A stretch of 33,081 bases of DNA from an uncultured Streptococcus sp. (GTDB lineage: Bacteria > Bacillota > Bacilli > Lactobacillales > Streptococcaceae). Where the stretch lies: NCBI GenBank assembly GCA_934215455.1, contig CAKPZX010000017.1, positions 1-33,081 on the forward strand, read 5' to 3'. This document shows positions 1 to 8,458 of the stretch, piece by piece. Every line of letters begins with the position of its first letter. The first letter of the stretch is position 1. The notes below the pieces were generated by a model. It saw only the letters and a list, made by a program, of their open reading frames with translations, was not told the DNA's origin and did no database searches. The translations under genes and the position numbers were made by a program.

Positions 1-190
1 AAAAGAGGCTGGGACAAAAGTCCTAGCCTCTCAATTATTTTTGGATTGTCGAGCAAGACGCAGTGGTTGAGCGGGCTCTACTACGCTGATTTCATCAGCT
101 TTTACAGCCCTACTCAATTGTGCGGAGGTGGGACGACGAAATCGAATTCTAACGAATTACCGATTTCTGTCCCACTCTCTCTTTTGACAA
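1..190. repeat. Structured intergenic repeat, copy 1
   Basis: Three hairpins follow one another. GAGGCTgGGAC pairs with GTCCtAGCCTC (about 4-32). TTGAGC..GGGCT pairs with AGCCC..CTCAA around an inner GCTGAT/ATCAGC stem (67-117). GTGGGAC pairs with GTCCCAC around an inner AAATCG/CGATTT stem (128-175). Read on minus, the order and the anchor words CCGCACA and CAACCACTGCGT match the element at 10176-10294. The hairpins lie just past the ilvD stop, and the outer one ends in a T-run on minus, so they may also terminate ilvD transcription. Confidence 0.7.
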
Positions 191-204
191 AGTCGTCCTT
201 GCAA

Positions 205-1908
205 TTACTGTTTACCAGACTGTTCCATGTTCCAGAAGTCGGTTACAGCACCACGTGATGCTGAAGAAACGATGTGGGCGTATTTACCCAAAACCCCACG
301 ACTATACAGTGGTGGCAAGGTTGTTTCTGCCTTGCGTTTCGCTAACTCTTCGTCTGAAACATGCATGGTAATTTCTTTGGTATCTTGATCAACCGTTACC
401 AAATCCCCTGTGTGGAGGTAGGCGATTGGACCACCGACCTGAGCTTCAGGCGCAATGTGACCAACAACGAGACCGTAAGTCCCACCAGAGAAACGTCCGT
501 CTGTCAAGAGGGCCACCTTGTCTCCTTGGCCTTTCCCAACGATCATGGATGACAAGGACAGCATTTCCGGCATACCAGGACCACCCTTAGGACCTACGAA
601 ACGAACAACAACAACATCGCCATCCACAATTTCATCTGAAAGAACGGCTTCAATGGCAGCTTCTTCAGAGTCAAAGACCTTAGCAGGACCCGTGATGTTA
701 CGAACTTTCACACCTGATACTTTGGCGACTGCCCCTTCTGGAGCCAAGTTCCCTTTCAAGATGATCAATGGACCATCCGCACGTTTTGGATTTTCAAGTG
801 GCATGATAACTTTTTGACCTGGTGTCAAATCAGCGAAGGCTTCCAAGTTCTCAGCCACCGTTTTACCAGTACATGTGATACGATCCCCATGAAGGAAACC
901 ATTCTTAAGAAGGTATTTCATGACGGCCGGCACACCACCGACATTGTAAAGGTCTTGGAAGACATATTTCCCTGAAGGTTTCAAGTCTGCCAAGTGAGGC
1001 ACACGCTCTTGGAAATCGTTGAAATCTTCAAGTGTCAAATCAACATTAGCTGCGTGAGCGATCGCCAGCAAGTGAAGAGTCGCATTGGTGGATCCACCCA
1101 GCGCCATGGTCACTGTAATCGCATCTTCAAAGGCTTCACGGGTCAAGATGTCAGATGGCTTCAGTCCCATTTCAAGCATTTTGACAACTGCACGACCTGC
1201 TTCTTCGATATCGGCTTTTTTATCAGCTGATTCAGCAGGGTGAGAAGAGGAACCTGGCAAGCTCAACCCAAGGACCTCGATCGCTGTCGCCATGGTGTTG
1301 GCCGTATACATCCCACCACAGCCACCAGGGCCAGGGCAGGCGTTACATTCTAGTTGCTTCACTTCTTCAGCGGTCATATCACCGTGGTTCCATTTCCCGA
1401 TTCCTTCGAAAACAGAAACCAAGTCGATATCTTTTCCATCGAGATTCCCTGGAGCAATGGTCCCACCATAGGCAAAGATCGCTGGGATATCCATATTGGC
1501 AATGGCAATCATCGAACCAGGCATGTTCTTATCACAGCCCCCGATGGCTACAAAGGCATCCACGTTGTGACCGCCCATAGCAGCTTCGATAGAATCCGCA
1601 ATGATATCGCGAGACGTTAGGGAGAAGCGCATCCCAGGTGTCCCCATAGCAATCCCGTCCGCAACTGTAATGGTGCCAAATTGAACAGGCCAAGCACCTG
1701 CATCTTTCACACCTTCTTTGGCCAGTTTTCCAAAATCGTGAAGGTGGATGTTACAAGGGGTATTTTCCGCCCATGTCGAAATCACTCCGACAATCGGTTT
1801 CTCAAAGCTTTCATCGGTCATTCCCGTCGCGCGAAGCATGGCACGGTTGGGAGATTTTACCATGCTATCGTAGACACTACTACGATGGCGTTTGTCTAAT
1901 TCTGTCAT
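205..1908 (-). CDS. ilvD: Dihydroxy-acid dehydratase
   Basis: IlvD dehydrates 2,3-dihydroxy-3-methylbutanoate and its isoleucine-pathway homologue to 2-oxo acids, a late step of valine, leucine and isoleucine synthesis in the cytoplasm. The 567 residues are the usual length. Expected Fe-S ligands are visible: Cys52 (ENTPCNIH), Cys125 ([10 protein letters not shown]) and Cys197 ([13 protein letters not shown]). Lys127 corresponds to the carbamylated metal-binding lysine and Asp84 to a Mg ligand. The start at 1908 is chosen over an upstream in-frame codon because AGAGG lies just before it and the protein then begins [10 protein letters not shown] as in other streptococci. It is a single-gene unit, divergent from the SPFH gene. 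A CodY box upstream fits branched-chain amino acid repression. Confidence 0.97.
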   Translation of the reverse strand: MTELDKRHRSSVYDSMVKSPNRAMLRATGMTDESFEKPIVGVISTWAENTPCNIHLHDFGKLAKEGVKDAGAWPVQFGTITVADGIAMGTPGMRFSLTSRDIIADSIEAAMGGHNVDAFVAIGGCDKNMPGSMIAIANMDIPAIFAYGGTIAPGNLDGKDIDLVSVFEGIGKWNHGDMTAEEVKQLECNACPGPGGCGGMYTANTMATAIEVLGLSLPGSSSHPAESADKKADIEEAGRAVVKMLEMGLKPSDILTREAFEDAITVTMALGGSTNATLHLLAIAHAANVDLTLEDFNDFQERVPHLADLKPSGKYVFQDLYNVGGVPAVMKYLLKNGFLHGDRITCTGKTVAENLEAFADLTPGQKVIMPLENPKRADGPLIILKGNLAPEGAVAKVSGVKVRNITGPAKVFDSEEAAIEAVLSDEIVDGDVVVVRFVGPKGGPGMPEMLSLSSMIVGKGQGDKVALLTDGRFSGGTYGLVVGHIAPEAQVGGPIAYLHTGDLVTVDQDTKEITMHVSDEELAKRKAETTLPPLYSRGVLGKYAHIVSSASRGAVTDFWNMEQSGKQ

Positions 1909-1935
1909 GTCATTCCTCTCGTTATATTTTTTATT

Positions 1936-1993
1936 ATTATAGCACAATTTACGGTCCAACGACAGAAGAAAATTCTTGAATTTTCAGACAATT
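1936..1993 (-). promoter_or_regulatory. ilvD promoter region with CodY box
   Basis: On minus a TATAAT (1941-1936) stands about 28 bases before the start codon; the -35 is weak. At 1979-1993 lies AATTTTCAGACAATT, one mismatch from the CodY consensus AATTTTCWGAAAATT. A second inverted repeat, GAAAATT-cttg-AATTTTC (1968-1985), overlaps it. CodY repression of ilv genes when branched-chain amino acids are plentiful is established in streptococci; binding here is inferred. Confidence 0.7.
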
Positions 1994-2035
1994 CAGCTTG
2001 CTCGGTTTCTTGCTAAAATAATTTACAGTTATATC

Positions 2036-2074
2036 TTGACTTTTGTAAGCAAAGTGATATCATTTAGATATCAT
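2036..2074 (+). promoter_or_regulatory. Promoter of SPFH-RHH pair with direct repeat
   Basis: TTGACT (2036-2041), a 16-base spacer and TATCAT (2058-2063) form a plausible promoter. GATATCAT occurs twice, at 2056-2063 and 2067-2074, so the repeats start 11 bases apart, about one helical turn, and the first copy covers the -10. Tandem sites at this spacing are typical of ribbon-helix-helix operators, and the operon encodes such a protein. Autoregulation is an inference. Confidence 0.55.
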
Positions 2075-2095
2075 AAAGAAAGAAGGGTTCGTCCC

Positions 2096-3118
2096 ATGGA
2101 AGAAAAAATTTTAACCCAAAAGAAAAACGGCTTAGCCGCCCTTATAGGCTTGCTAGTTGGGGATCTAGTCTTAGTTTTAGCCTTTATTAGTGCGATTGCT
2201 AGTCTACCAGAAGGTTTTCCACTTGCGATTGCAGTTATTACCTGTATTTTTCTCTTTATTGCTAGTCTGGTGTGCTATGCGGGGATCAAAATTATTAAAC
2301 CGCAAGAGGCCTTGGTTTTGACCTTGTTTGGGAACTATATTGGAACCATTCGAGAAGCGGGTATTTACTTTGTCAATCCCTTCTGTGTCGCTGTCAATCC
2401 TGCCAATAACACCCGCTTGGGCCAAAGTGGTGATGTCACCACCAAGTCACCCATGTCTGTCAGAAAAACAGCAGAAGGTAACAATATTTCTATCGAGACA
2501 GGTAAAAAGAATATTTCCTTAAAAGTGATGACCTTGAACAACTCTCGTCAGAAGATTAATGACTGTTTGGGAAATCCTGTAGAAATCGGTATTGCAGTCA
2601 CTTGGCGTGTAGTGGATACGGCTAAAGCAGTCTTCAATGTGGATAACTACAAAGAATATCTCTCATTGCAGTGTGATAGTGCTCTTCGTAATATTGTCCG
2701 CATCTATCCTTATGATGTAGCTCCTAATGTCGATACGACAGGAGACGGCCAGGCAGATGAGGGTAGCCTAAGAGGCTCCAGTGAAATTGTGGCTAGTCGT
2801 ATTCGAGAAGAGATTCAAGCACGTGTAAAAGATGCTGGACTCGAAATTCTAGAAGCTCGTATTACCTACTTGGCCTATGCTCCAGAAATCGCAGCTGTCA
2901 TGCTTCAACGCCAACAAGCTTCTGCCATTATCGATGCGCGGAAGATGATTGTCGACGGAGCAGTTGGGATGGTTGAAATGGCCCTTGAACGCCTGAGCGA
3001 AGGAGAGATTGTAGAGCTAGACGAAGAACGGAAGGCTGCCATGGTTTCGAACCTTCTTGTCGTTCTCTGTGGCAATCATGATGCACAACCAATTGTTAAT
3101 ACGGGAAGTCTCTATTAA
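2096..3118 (+). CDS. SPFH/band-7 domain membrane protein
   Basis: Two membrane segments (about residues 12-36 and 42-64) are followed by a band-7/SPFH domain that starts near [21 protein letters not shown] and runs to about residue 300. The tail contains a helical stretch ([20 protein letters not shown]) common in stomatin/prohibitin relatives. Such proteins oligomerise in membrane microdomains and scaffold other membrane proteins. The start at 2096 (MEEKIL, 340 residues) is preferred over the longer frame from 1976 because AAGAAGGG precedes it and because 2036-2063 looks like its promoter. The RHH gene begins two bases after its stop, so the two are co-transcribed. The exact cellular role is not visible from sequence. 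Confidence 0.88.
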   Translation: MEEKILTQKKNGLAALIGLLVGDLVLVLAFISAIASLPEGFPLAIAVITCIFLFIASLVCYAGIKIIKPQEALVLTLFGNYIGTIREAGIYFVNPFCVAVNPANNTRLGQSGDVTTKSPMSVRKTAEGNNISIETGKKNISLKVMTLNNSRQKINDCLGNPVEIGIAVTWRVVDTAKAVFNVDNYKEYLSLQCDSALRNIVRIYPYDVAPNVDTTGDGQADEGSLRGSSEIVASRIREEIQARVKDAGLEILEARITYLAYAPEIAAVMLQRQQASAIIDARKMIVDGAVGMVEMALERLSEGEIVELDEERKAAMVSNLLVVLCGNHDAQPIVNTGSLY

Positions 3119-3120
3119 GA

Positions 3121-3321
3121 ATGGCTGACCAAAAGAAAAAACAGATTCCACTTAGATTGTCAGCCAAGTTATATGCTGCTATCGCATCATGGGCAGAAGA
3201 TGACTTTCGATCGGTCAATGGGCAGATCGAGTACCTGCTGACAGAATGTGTCAAACAACGAAAAAAGGATGGCAAATACGTTTCGGAAGCGATTGATGAG
3301 CCATTTGAAATAGACCTTTAA
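3121..3321 (+). CDS. Small ribbon-helix-helix (Arc-like) protein
   Basis: The protein has 66 residues. Residues 7-12 (KQIPLR) look like the DNA-contacting strand, and [20 protein letters not shown] plus [14 protein letters not shown] look like the two helices of an RHH domain. It starts immediately after the SPFH stop with only a weak ribosome site, suggesting translational coupling. No toxin gene is next to it, so an antitoxin role has no support here. It may instead be a DNA-binding partner of the SPFH gene and bind the tandem repeat in their shared promoter. Confidence 0.75.
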   Translation: MADQKKKQIPLRLSAKLYAAIASWAEDDFRSVNGQIEYLLTECVKQRKKDGKYVSEAIDEPFEIDL

Positions 3322-3327
3322 GGAGAA

Positions 3328-3362
3328 CTCCTGTTCCATTTGATGGGGCGGGAGATTTTTTT
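3328..3362 (+). terminator. Terminator after the RHH gene
   Basis: CTCCTG pairs with CGGGAG and inner CCAT with ATGG, followed by seven T. It separates the SPFH-RHH unit from rpmF. Confidence 0.75.
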
Positions 3363-3383
3363 AACAATTTTTTGTCAAGTAAC

Positions 3384-3412
3384 TTTACTTTACAAAAAAG
3401 TTTTGTTATACT
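3384..3412 (+). promoter_or_regulatory. rpmF-rpmG promoter
   Basis: TTTACT (3384-3389), a 17-base spacer and an extended -10, TGTTATACT ending at 3412. It lies about 60 bases before the rpmF start, with nothing else between. Confidence 0.7.
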
Positions 3413-3471
3413 GTTAAAGTTGATGAAAATCAAACCTAATTGAATTTATATCTTAAAAGGAGAATAACAAA

Positions 3472-3654
3472 ATGGCAGTACCTGCACGTCGCACATCAAA
3501 AGCGAAGAAAAACAAACGTCGTACGCACTACAAAGTAACAGCTCCATCTGTAAACTTTGACGAAGCAACTGGAGATTACTCACGTTCACACCGTGTATCA
3601 CTTAAAGGATACTACAAAGGACGTAAGATCGCTAAAGCTGCATCAGCTGAATAA
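3472..3654 (+). CDS. rpmF: Ribosomal protein bL32, zinc-free form
   Basis: bL32 is a structural protein of the 50S subunit. The 60 residues begin [19 protein letters not shown], the standard N-terminus of the family. The four zinc-binding cysteines of the C+ form (as in Bacillus subtilis) are absent; the region reads [18 protein letters not shown]. This is therefore the cysteine-free form, which does not need zinc. GGAG precedes the ATG by a normal distance. rpmG follows after 15 bases, so they form one operon. Confidence 0.97.
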   Translation: MAVPARRTSKAKKNKRRTHYKVTAPSVNFDEATGDYSRSHRVSLKGYYKGRKIAKAASAE

Positions 3655-3669
3655 TAGAAGGGAGATACC

Positions 3670-3819
3670 ATGCGCGTAAATATTACACTTGAACACAAAG
3701 AATCTGGTGAACGCTTGTACCTTACTTCTAAAAACAAACGTAACACTCCAGACCGTCTTCAATTGAAGAAATACTCACCAAAACTTCGCAAACACGTTGT
3801 GTTTACAGAGGTGAAATAG
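3670..3819 (+). CDS. rpmG: Ribosomal protein bL33, zinc-free form
   Basis: bL33 belongs to the 50S subunit. The 49 residues read [20 protein letters not shown] at the start and end in HVVFTEVK. Cysteines of the zinc-ribbon form are absent (HKESGE where C+ forms have CxxC), so this is the cysteine-free paralogue. GGAG lies four bases before the start. The 3' end of rpmG is a known insertion site for tyrosine-integrase elements in streptococci, and the sequence right after the stop codon looks like such a site. Confidence 0.95.
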
Positions 3820-3960
3820 GGGTTCACTACACGTCAATAGATGTTAGAAACCTTGATTTTAAGCGATTCTTGAAATTCTAAATTTCACTACATTGCAATA
3901 TAAATCAACCGAATCACTACCTTTTTCACTACCTTTTTTGAAATAAGAATAATGATTCGG
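3820..3960. repeat. att-like direct repeats behind rpmG
   Basis: The heptamer TCACTAC occurs four times, ending at 3830, 3891, 3920 and 3932. The last two form a tandem 12-bp repeat CACTACCTTTTT (3915-3926, 3927-3938). An inverted pair CCGAATCA/TGATTCGG (3909-3916, 3953-3960) encloses them. Clustered short direct repeats behind a ribosomal protein gene resemble arm sites of a tyrosine integrase at an attachment site. No integrase gene is present. Confidence 0.5.
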
Positions 3961-3970
3961 ATATATAAAA

Positions 3971-4006
3971 GAAGAGGAACTTTATTGTGAAGCTCCTCTT
4001 TTTGTT
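3971..4006 (+). terminator. Terminator of rpmF-rpmG
   Basis: AGAGGAaCTT pairs with the AAGcTCCTCT arm (one mismatch) and is followed by TTTTTG. It lies about 150 bases beyond rpmG, after the repeat cluster, as if pushed away by an insertion. Confidence 0.7.
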
Positions 4007-4298
4007 ATGTGTTCTTTTTCTCACAGATCGTATGACCTGGTTTGACACAGTTGGATTTCAGGTACTTTCAGTTTAGCTTTATATCAACCATCATCAAAAT
4101 CCAACTATTTTCTTATTTTAAAAAATATGAATAAGTTTGATTGAATGAGGGAATTTCTTTAAATTTTTTCTTAGCACCTATAAGTTAATAATACTATTCT
4201 TTAAATTATAGTTTATAATTATCTGATGTTTCAATGACCACAAAACAAAGTACAGCGAATCACTTCCTTTAGTCAAACATATAACTGAACAACATTGT
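4007..4298. other. AT-rich spacer
   Basis: No gene is supported. An AGTTGGAT/ATCCAACT inverted pair (about 4048-4055 and 4098-4105) is the only structure seen. Composition is like the ABC exporter genes that follow. Confidence 0.4.
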
Positions 4299-5084
4299 TT
4301 ATCTTCCTGCACTTTCATATTTTTTCAATCCTTTTCTAAAAATTGTACGACTGATAATAATCAAAAAAACTGTAAAAACTATTTGATAGAAAAATAGGTT
4401 CAATGTATCTTTCCCTAAAAATATTAATACTGCAGGATTGGCAATTAATAAATTGGGAACAAATAACATAGTGATCAATCTGTTAATACCTGTAAAAATA
4501 TTATATGGATACTTAGAAATTCCAATATAATTCAAAAATACATCTACTTTTGAAAATTTAGTTGGGAACCAAAATGAACTAATCGTTATTAGAAACCAAA
4601 TTGAATAATATATAATACAACCACACATTAAAGAAAGGATATAAAATAATATTTTTAATGAATTTAAATGTACATTTAAATTTCCATAACTTATAAAAAT
4701 GATCGCAAGACCAAAAAAAGTATTAACGAATTGAACTAAATTAAATGATCTAAAAATATAGAACAACTGAGTATCAAACGGCCTCAATAAAATTTGATCC
4801 AAGTTACCACTCAAAATATCTGATTCTAAAATTCCCATACTTCTAATTAACAATCCCATCATAACTCCATCTACAATAGTGTAGGAACCTACCAAAAATA
4901 AAATTTGATAATAGTCCCAACCATTAAAAGAGTCTATGTTTAAGAAAATCAATCTAAAAAATACAATAGGTAAACCAATCCACAGTATCGACGAAAATAG
5001 ACCACAAAAGAAGTCAAAATGAAAATTCATATCAGATTTAAAACCAAAATGAAGTAGCCTAAAAATTACTTTTATTCTAAACAT
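4299..5084 (-). CDS. ABC-2 family exporter permease, second
   Basis: The 261-residue integral membrane protein has about six hydrophobic segments. The stretch SGNLDQILLRPFDTQLFYIF is characteristic of the ABC2_membrane_6 (PF06182-type) permeases, which work as pairs with one ATPase. The start at 5084 is chosen because GGGAGG precedes it by five bases; a longer frame from 5099 would put that ribosome site inside the gene. It begins two bases after the stop of the first permease. It is the last gene of the exporter operon. Substrate unknown. Composition is much more AT-rich than ilvD or the ntp genes, consistent with transfer. Confidence 0.88.
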   Translation of the reverse strand: MFRIKVIFRLLHFGFKSDMNFHFDFFCGLFSSILWIGLPIVFFRLIFLNIDSFNGWDYYQILFLVGSYTIVDGVMMGLLIRSMGILESDILSGNLDQILLRPFDTQLFYIFRSFNLVQFVNTFFGLAIIFISYGNLNVHLNSLKILFYILSLMCGCIIYYSIWFLITISSFWFPTKFSKVDVFLNYIGISKYPYNIFTGINRLITMLFVPNLLIANPAVLIFLGKDTLNLFFYQIVFTVFLIIISRTIFRKGLKKYESAGR

Positions 5085-5085
5085 T

Positions 5086-5880
5086 TTATCCTCCCACATT
5101 TGAGAAGTGCTCCACTCCTTTTCTCAATATGAATCTTGATATAATATAAAAAATGATGCACCAAATCAATTGAATACAAATAATTCTCAAATAGTCTATT
5201 AATTTATATGTATCATTACTAAACATCTGAAGCGGTTCATATACTAAGTATTTAAAAGGTAATACATCTAAAAACAGACGAAAATTATTTGAAAAAAAAC
5301 TTAAAGGCAATAATATTCCTGATAAAAACTGAATTACTATTTCTTTAACAGTAAGGACAAAAAATATATTTTCTAACCAAAAAGAAAGCATACCTACACA
5401 ACATGATATTAAAAACCATAGAACCATAGATAGAATAATTGCAATACTTCCTAAAATAAGAATTTCAATGGTTAATAACTCATTCTTGTAATAAACACTG
5501 GAGAATAAAATGACAGGAATGATGATAAATAATAAATGAGCAAGCCTATCTCCAAGCATTTTACAAAAATAATACTTATAAAAAGTAACAGGTTTTATTA
5601 ATATGCTAAAAAAATTTCCTGAATGAACATCGTCATTGATTTCCCAATCAACTGGATAAAAAACAAAATATGAAAAAATTATAGTCCCCAAATAGTATTG
5701 AACCATTGAGGTAAAATCATATCCTGCTATATTTATCTGGTTACTCTGATATATATACGTCCATAAAAATACTGATATCATAATGTGTATACTTGCCTGT
5801 AACATTAACAATAGTACACTTGATTTATAGTTCAAAATAGATCGAAATGATATCAGAATAATAGACATTTCTTTTTTCAA
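5086..5880 (-). CDS. ABC-2 family exporter permease, first
   Basis: The 264-residue membrane protein has about six transmembrane segments and belongs to the same ABC-2 permease type as its downstream partner (note NDDVHSGNFFSILIKPVTFY, the counterpart of the partner's RPFDTQ region). A TTG start at 5880 is used: AGGAG stands five bases before it, while the next ATG (5868) is too far from any ribosome site. The TTG overlaps the ATPase stop as TTGA, indicating translational coupling. The pair probably forms the heterodimeric channel of an exporter. Confidence 0.87.
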   Translation of the reverse strand: MKKEMSIILISFRSILNYKSSVLLLMLQASIHIMISVFLWTYIYQSNQINIAGYDFTSMVQYYLGTIIFSYFVFYPVDWEINDDVHSGNFFSILIKPVTFYKYYFCKMLGDRLAHLLFIIIPVILFSSVYYKNELLTIEILILGSIAIILSMVLWFLISCCVGMLSFWLENIFFVLTVKEIVIQFLSGILLPLSFFSNNFRLFLDVLPFKYLVYEPLQMFSNDTYKLIDYLRIICIQLIWCIIFYIISRFILRKGVEHFSNVGG

Positions 5881-6863
5881 TTGTGCTCCTTTTTTGTAAA
5901 ATAGTTTTGTAAAATAATTTCTTCTAAAGAAAGATTTGATATTTCAAAATCTTCTATATCTACAAGCTTATTGATTGATTCTAATGTCTCAAAGACAAAA
6001 TCTCTAGGTATTTTTAGTATACATTCCGATTTTGTTTGAGAAATGACTACTACTCCTTTAACAGAGCATAACTCTGGTACCAAATCTAATGTCATTTTTA
6101 TCTTTAAATATTTAAAATCAGAAAATTTAGATAAAATAACATCCATTGACTCCTGCAAAATAATTTTTCCTTTGTCAATGACGATTAATTCGTCACAAAC
6201 AGACGAAATATCATCCATATCATGACTCGTTAAAATAATAGTAGTATGACATTCTTCATTCATTTTCTTTAAAAATGTTCTGATATCTTTTTTAGACTGT
6301 ATATCTAACCCTATAGTAGGCTCGTCTAAAAATAATATTTCCGGACTTGTTAAAGATGCCGCGATAAACTCCATTTTCATTTTTTGTCCAAGAGAGAGGG
6401 TCCGGACCTGCTGGTAAAGCTGATCTTTTACATTCAACAAATTGCTTAATTCCTGAATTCGTTCTTGTAAAATCGCCGGTTCTACCTCATATAAAGTACC
6501 AATCAATTGAAAATAATCCATAGCCGAAACATCTTGAAATAACTGTAATTTATTTCCTACTACTATTGAAATTTTTTTTCTAAAATTTATACTTCTTTTA
6601 AATGGAATTTCTCCATTCACTTCTAATTTTCCGGAACTAGGATAAAGAGTCCCAGTCAACATTTTAATCGTTGTGGATTTACCAGCTCCATTACTCCCAA
6701 TAAAGCCAACTATACTCCCTCTCTTAATCGTAAAACTAATATCTTGAACAGCTCGAATCGTTATTTGATTACGTTTCAAAAATCTCTTGATAAATGGGAG
6801 TCTTGAATCAAAATTATAAAAATTTTTAGATAAATTCTGAGCATTAATAACTATTTCACTCAT
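5877..6863 (-). CDS. ABC exporter ATP-binding protein
   Basis: The 328-residue ATPase drives the two permeases that follow. Visible motifs are Walker A GSNGAGKST (56-64), signature LSLGQ (156-160), Walker B ILFLDEP (176-182) and the switch histidine 214 (LTSHD). A long N-terminal insert (FYNFDSRLPFIKRFLKRNQI) before the A-loop is typical of ATPases paired with ABC2_membrane_6 permeases. The start at 6863 (MSEIVINAQN) has AGGAG in front; a longer frame to 6908 lacks one. The start overlaps the end of the small upstream ORF by eight bases. The substrate could be a peptide or small molecule; no biosynthetic genes remain nearby. Confidence 0.92.
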   Translation of the reverse strand: MSEIVINAQNLSKNFYNFDSRLPFIKRFLKRNQITIRAVQDISFTIKRGSIVGFIGSNGAGKSTTIKMLTGTLYPSSGKLEVNGEIPFKRSINFRKKISIVVGNKLQLFQDVSAMDYFQLIGTLYEVEPAILQERIQELSNLLNVKDQLYQQVRTLSLGQKMKMEFIAASLTSPEILFLDEPTIGLDIQSKKDIRTFLKKMNEECHTTIILTSHDMDDISSVCDELIVIDKGKIILQESMDVILSKFSDFKYLKIKMTLDLVPELCSVKGVVVISQTKSECILKIPRDFVFETLESINKLVDIEDFEISNLSLEEIILQNYFTKKEHN

Positions 6864-7059
6864 ATATCTCTCCTTTCGATAAAATATATTTACTTGTACT
6901 TTTTCCATACTTTACCAAAATGCTAAAGATTGAGCTAAAATCTTCGGGATGGGTAAAATAATATTTGTCTTTAAAAAGTTTCTCAAAACCTTCAAGGCGA
7001 TTATTGAAATCATTAAATTTTGTATTGTCTAGCTGGTTGAATGTCTCTTTAATATCCAT
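6856..7059 (-). CDS. Small ORF leading the exporter operon
   Basis: The 67-residue protein starts MDIKETFNQLDNTKFNDFNN and ends YILSKGEIYE. I do not recognise it. It has GGAG eight bases before the ATG and its stop lies inside the beginning of the ATPase gene, so it is a translated, coupled first gene rather than noise. It has no signal peptide, no membrane segment and no cysteine. It could be a small regulator, an exported peptide, or the surviving start of a larger gene. Confidence 0.6.
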   Translation of the reverse strand: MDIKETFNQLDNTKFNDFNNRLEGFEKLFKDKYYFTHPEDFSSIFSILVKYGKSTSKYILSKGEIYE

Positions 7060-7099
7060 AAACTTTCTCCGTGATTCTTTATTTCACTTTATATATATT

Positions 7100-7105
7100 A
7101 TTATA
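7100..7105 (-). promoter_or_regulatory. Possible -10 of the exporter operon
   Basis: TATAAT on minus stands about 40 bases before the start codon of the small ORF. No good -35 is seen, so this is only a candidate. Confidence 0.35.
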
Positions 7106-7116
7106 CAACTTTATAT

Positions 7117-7338
7117 TTAATAATATAGGAAATCTCTAAATATAGGGCTTTTATCACTCACGAAAACTTTAAAATATTCGAACCTCTTATCTGAACCTGA
7201 AATCAAAAGTTTAAAGTCTTTAGTTTCATTTTTCCATATATATTCTATCTCAAATTGATAACTATAGTCATACGCTACGTATCTATCTAACAGTCCATTA
7301 ATTTTATTAGCAGCATATTTTTTGATTCGATCTTCTTC
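7117..7338 (-). pseudogene. Decayed gene end, 73 open codons without a start
   Basis: On minus the frame is open for 73 codons, from a TAG (7341-7339) to TAA (7119-7117). It has protein-like content, including KYAANKINGLLDRYVAYDYS and FKVFVSDKSPIFRDFLYY, but no ATG or plausible start. It looks like the C-terminal remnant of a gene whose front was lost. It lies 29 bases after the lipoprotein stop. Family not recognised. Confidence 0.5.
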
Positions 7339-7367
7339 CTATAGAAAACCTGATTTTTATATCTTAT

Positions 7368-8171
7368 CTATTTTAAGTCAATACCACTATGACCTTTTCT
7401 CACAGAAATCATAAAATCATGATAATCTCCTGGAACATCGTTTTCTGAATCAGCCTCAGTTAATCCCACATAATAAGAATCATTTACTTCCTCTGCACTC
7501 GTTGAGAAGAAACCTTCTCTCAATATCTTTTGAGTTTTTTCTACTTGATAGGACATTGAGTCTTTGGCAAGCTGTTGTACGGCAAATGTTAAAACCATCT
7601 GCATTTGATTTTTGCTATACTCATCTCGATCATATGTCCCAAAAGTGTAGTTCACTACCCTTGCCTTTGGTTCCTTATAGTTTGATGCAACGACTGCATC
7701 AAACTGTTTTTGTACATCTTTGATTGTTTCATCTAAGCGTTTCAATTTTTCTCTCACGTCAGCGGAGTTTTTCGCGTCCCACGATAGCTGTATACCTTCC
7801 TTCTTCATTGATTCTAATTGAACTTCCATCCTTTCCCTGAGCTGTTGTTTTTGGCGATAAAAATTACGTTCATGAGCTTTTTTTGCAATTTCGAGTATCT
7901 GTTTATCATTCTTCCCACTAAATTCACCAAGATCTATATCCAGTCCCAAATAAGCTACCACATTCCCTTTCCCATCAAAATGATACACAGCGGTAACTGC
8001 ATCATATGGATTCAAAGTAACTTTTTCCCCATGATGGACATCAACCCACACAGAATCCGTTTTCAACTCTTCCGTCATTTTTATCCCTTTAATTTTAATA
8101 TGTAACCCTTCACAAGCGACCAACACTACTGCTATCAATGATAGAAAGACTAATTTCATCCATGTCTTCAT
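7368..8171 (-). CDS. Hypothetical lipoprotein
   Basis: The 267-residue protein has a type II signal peptide: MKTWMKLVFLSLIAVV, then lipobox LVAC with Cys20, so it should be lipid-anchored on the outer face of the membrane. The mature part has a beta-rich N-terminal section (about 25-90), a charged helical stretch (about 95-160, NFYRQKQQLRERMEVQ and similar, coiled-coil prone) and a C-terminal section ending GHSGIDLK. The start at 8171 has GGAG eight bases upstream; the longer frame from 8201 does not. A TGGTATAAT extended -10 lies at 8210-8205. I do not recognise the family. It is AT-rich like the exporter genes. Confidence 0.75.
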   Translation of the reverse strand: MKTWMKLVFLSLIAVVLVACEGLHIKIKGIKMTEELKTDSVWVDVHHGEKVTLNPYDAVTAVYHFDGKGNVVAYLGLDIDLGEFSGKNDKQILEIAKKAHERNFYRQKQQLRERMEVQLESMKKEGIQLSWDAKNSADVREKLKRLDETIKDVQKQFDAVVASNYKEPKARVVNYTFGTYDRDEYSKNQMQMVLTFAVQQLAKDSMSYQVEKTQKILREGFFSTSAEEVNDSYYVGLTEADSENDVPGDYHDFMISVRKGHSGIDLK

Positions 8172-8219
8172 TCTAATTTCTCCAAAATTAAATTCTTCCA
8201 AATTATTATACCATATACT

Positions 8220-8458
8220 GATATTTATAGCTTTTTCTCACATTTTTTAATATACTTAGAAGAAAAATATCCATTGAAATAATCATACATAATACAACTC
8301 TGAGAGATGGCTCCTTTGAAAAGTAACTCTTAATGATAATATACATTCTCTAAGCTCTCTTCATTAGTTTTATCATATCTTCAGTCTTATATATCAATTT
8401 TAAATGGTGGATCACTCTGGCTGTGAGTGCAAGTTTTCTGTTCTCCTGTCTAAAATCG
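8220..8458. other. Gene-free AT-rich stretch
   Basis: No coding region, repeat or clear RNA structure is seen. It marks the right edge of the AT-rich segment; composition changes at the sdpI terminator. Confidence 0.4.

Noticed and set aside
1976..2095. Longer N-terminus of the SPFH protein
   Set aside because: The 40 extra codons run over the likely promoter and lack a ribosome site.
3121..3321. Type II toxin-antitoxin module
   Set aside because: The RHH protein has no toxin partner; its neighbour is a membrane SPFH protein.
4299..7338. Bacteriocin gene cluster
   Set aside because: Only an exporter and an unknown small ORF are present; there is no leader-type precursor, modification enzyme or immunity protein I can identify.
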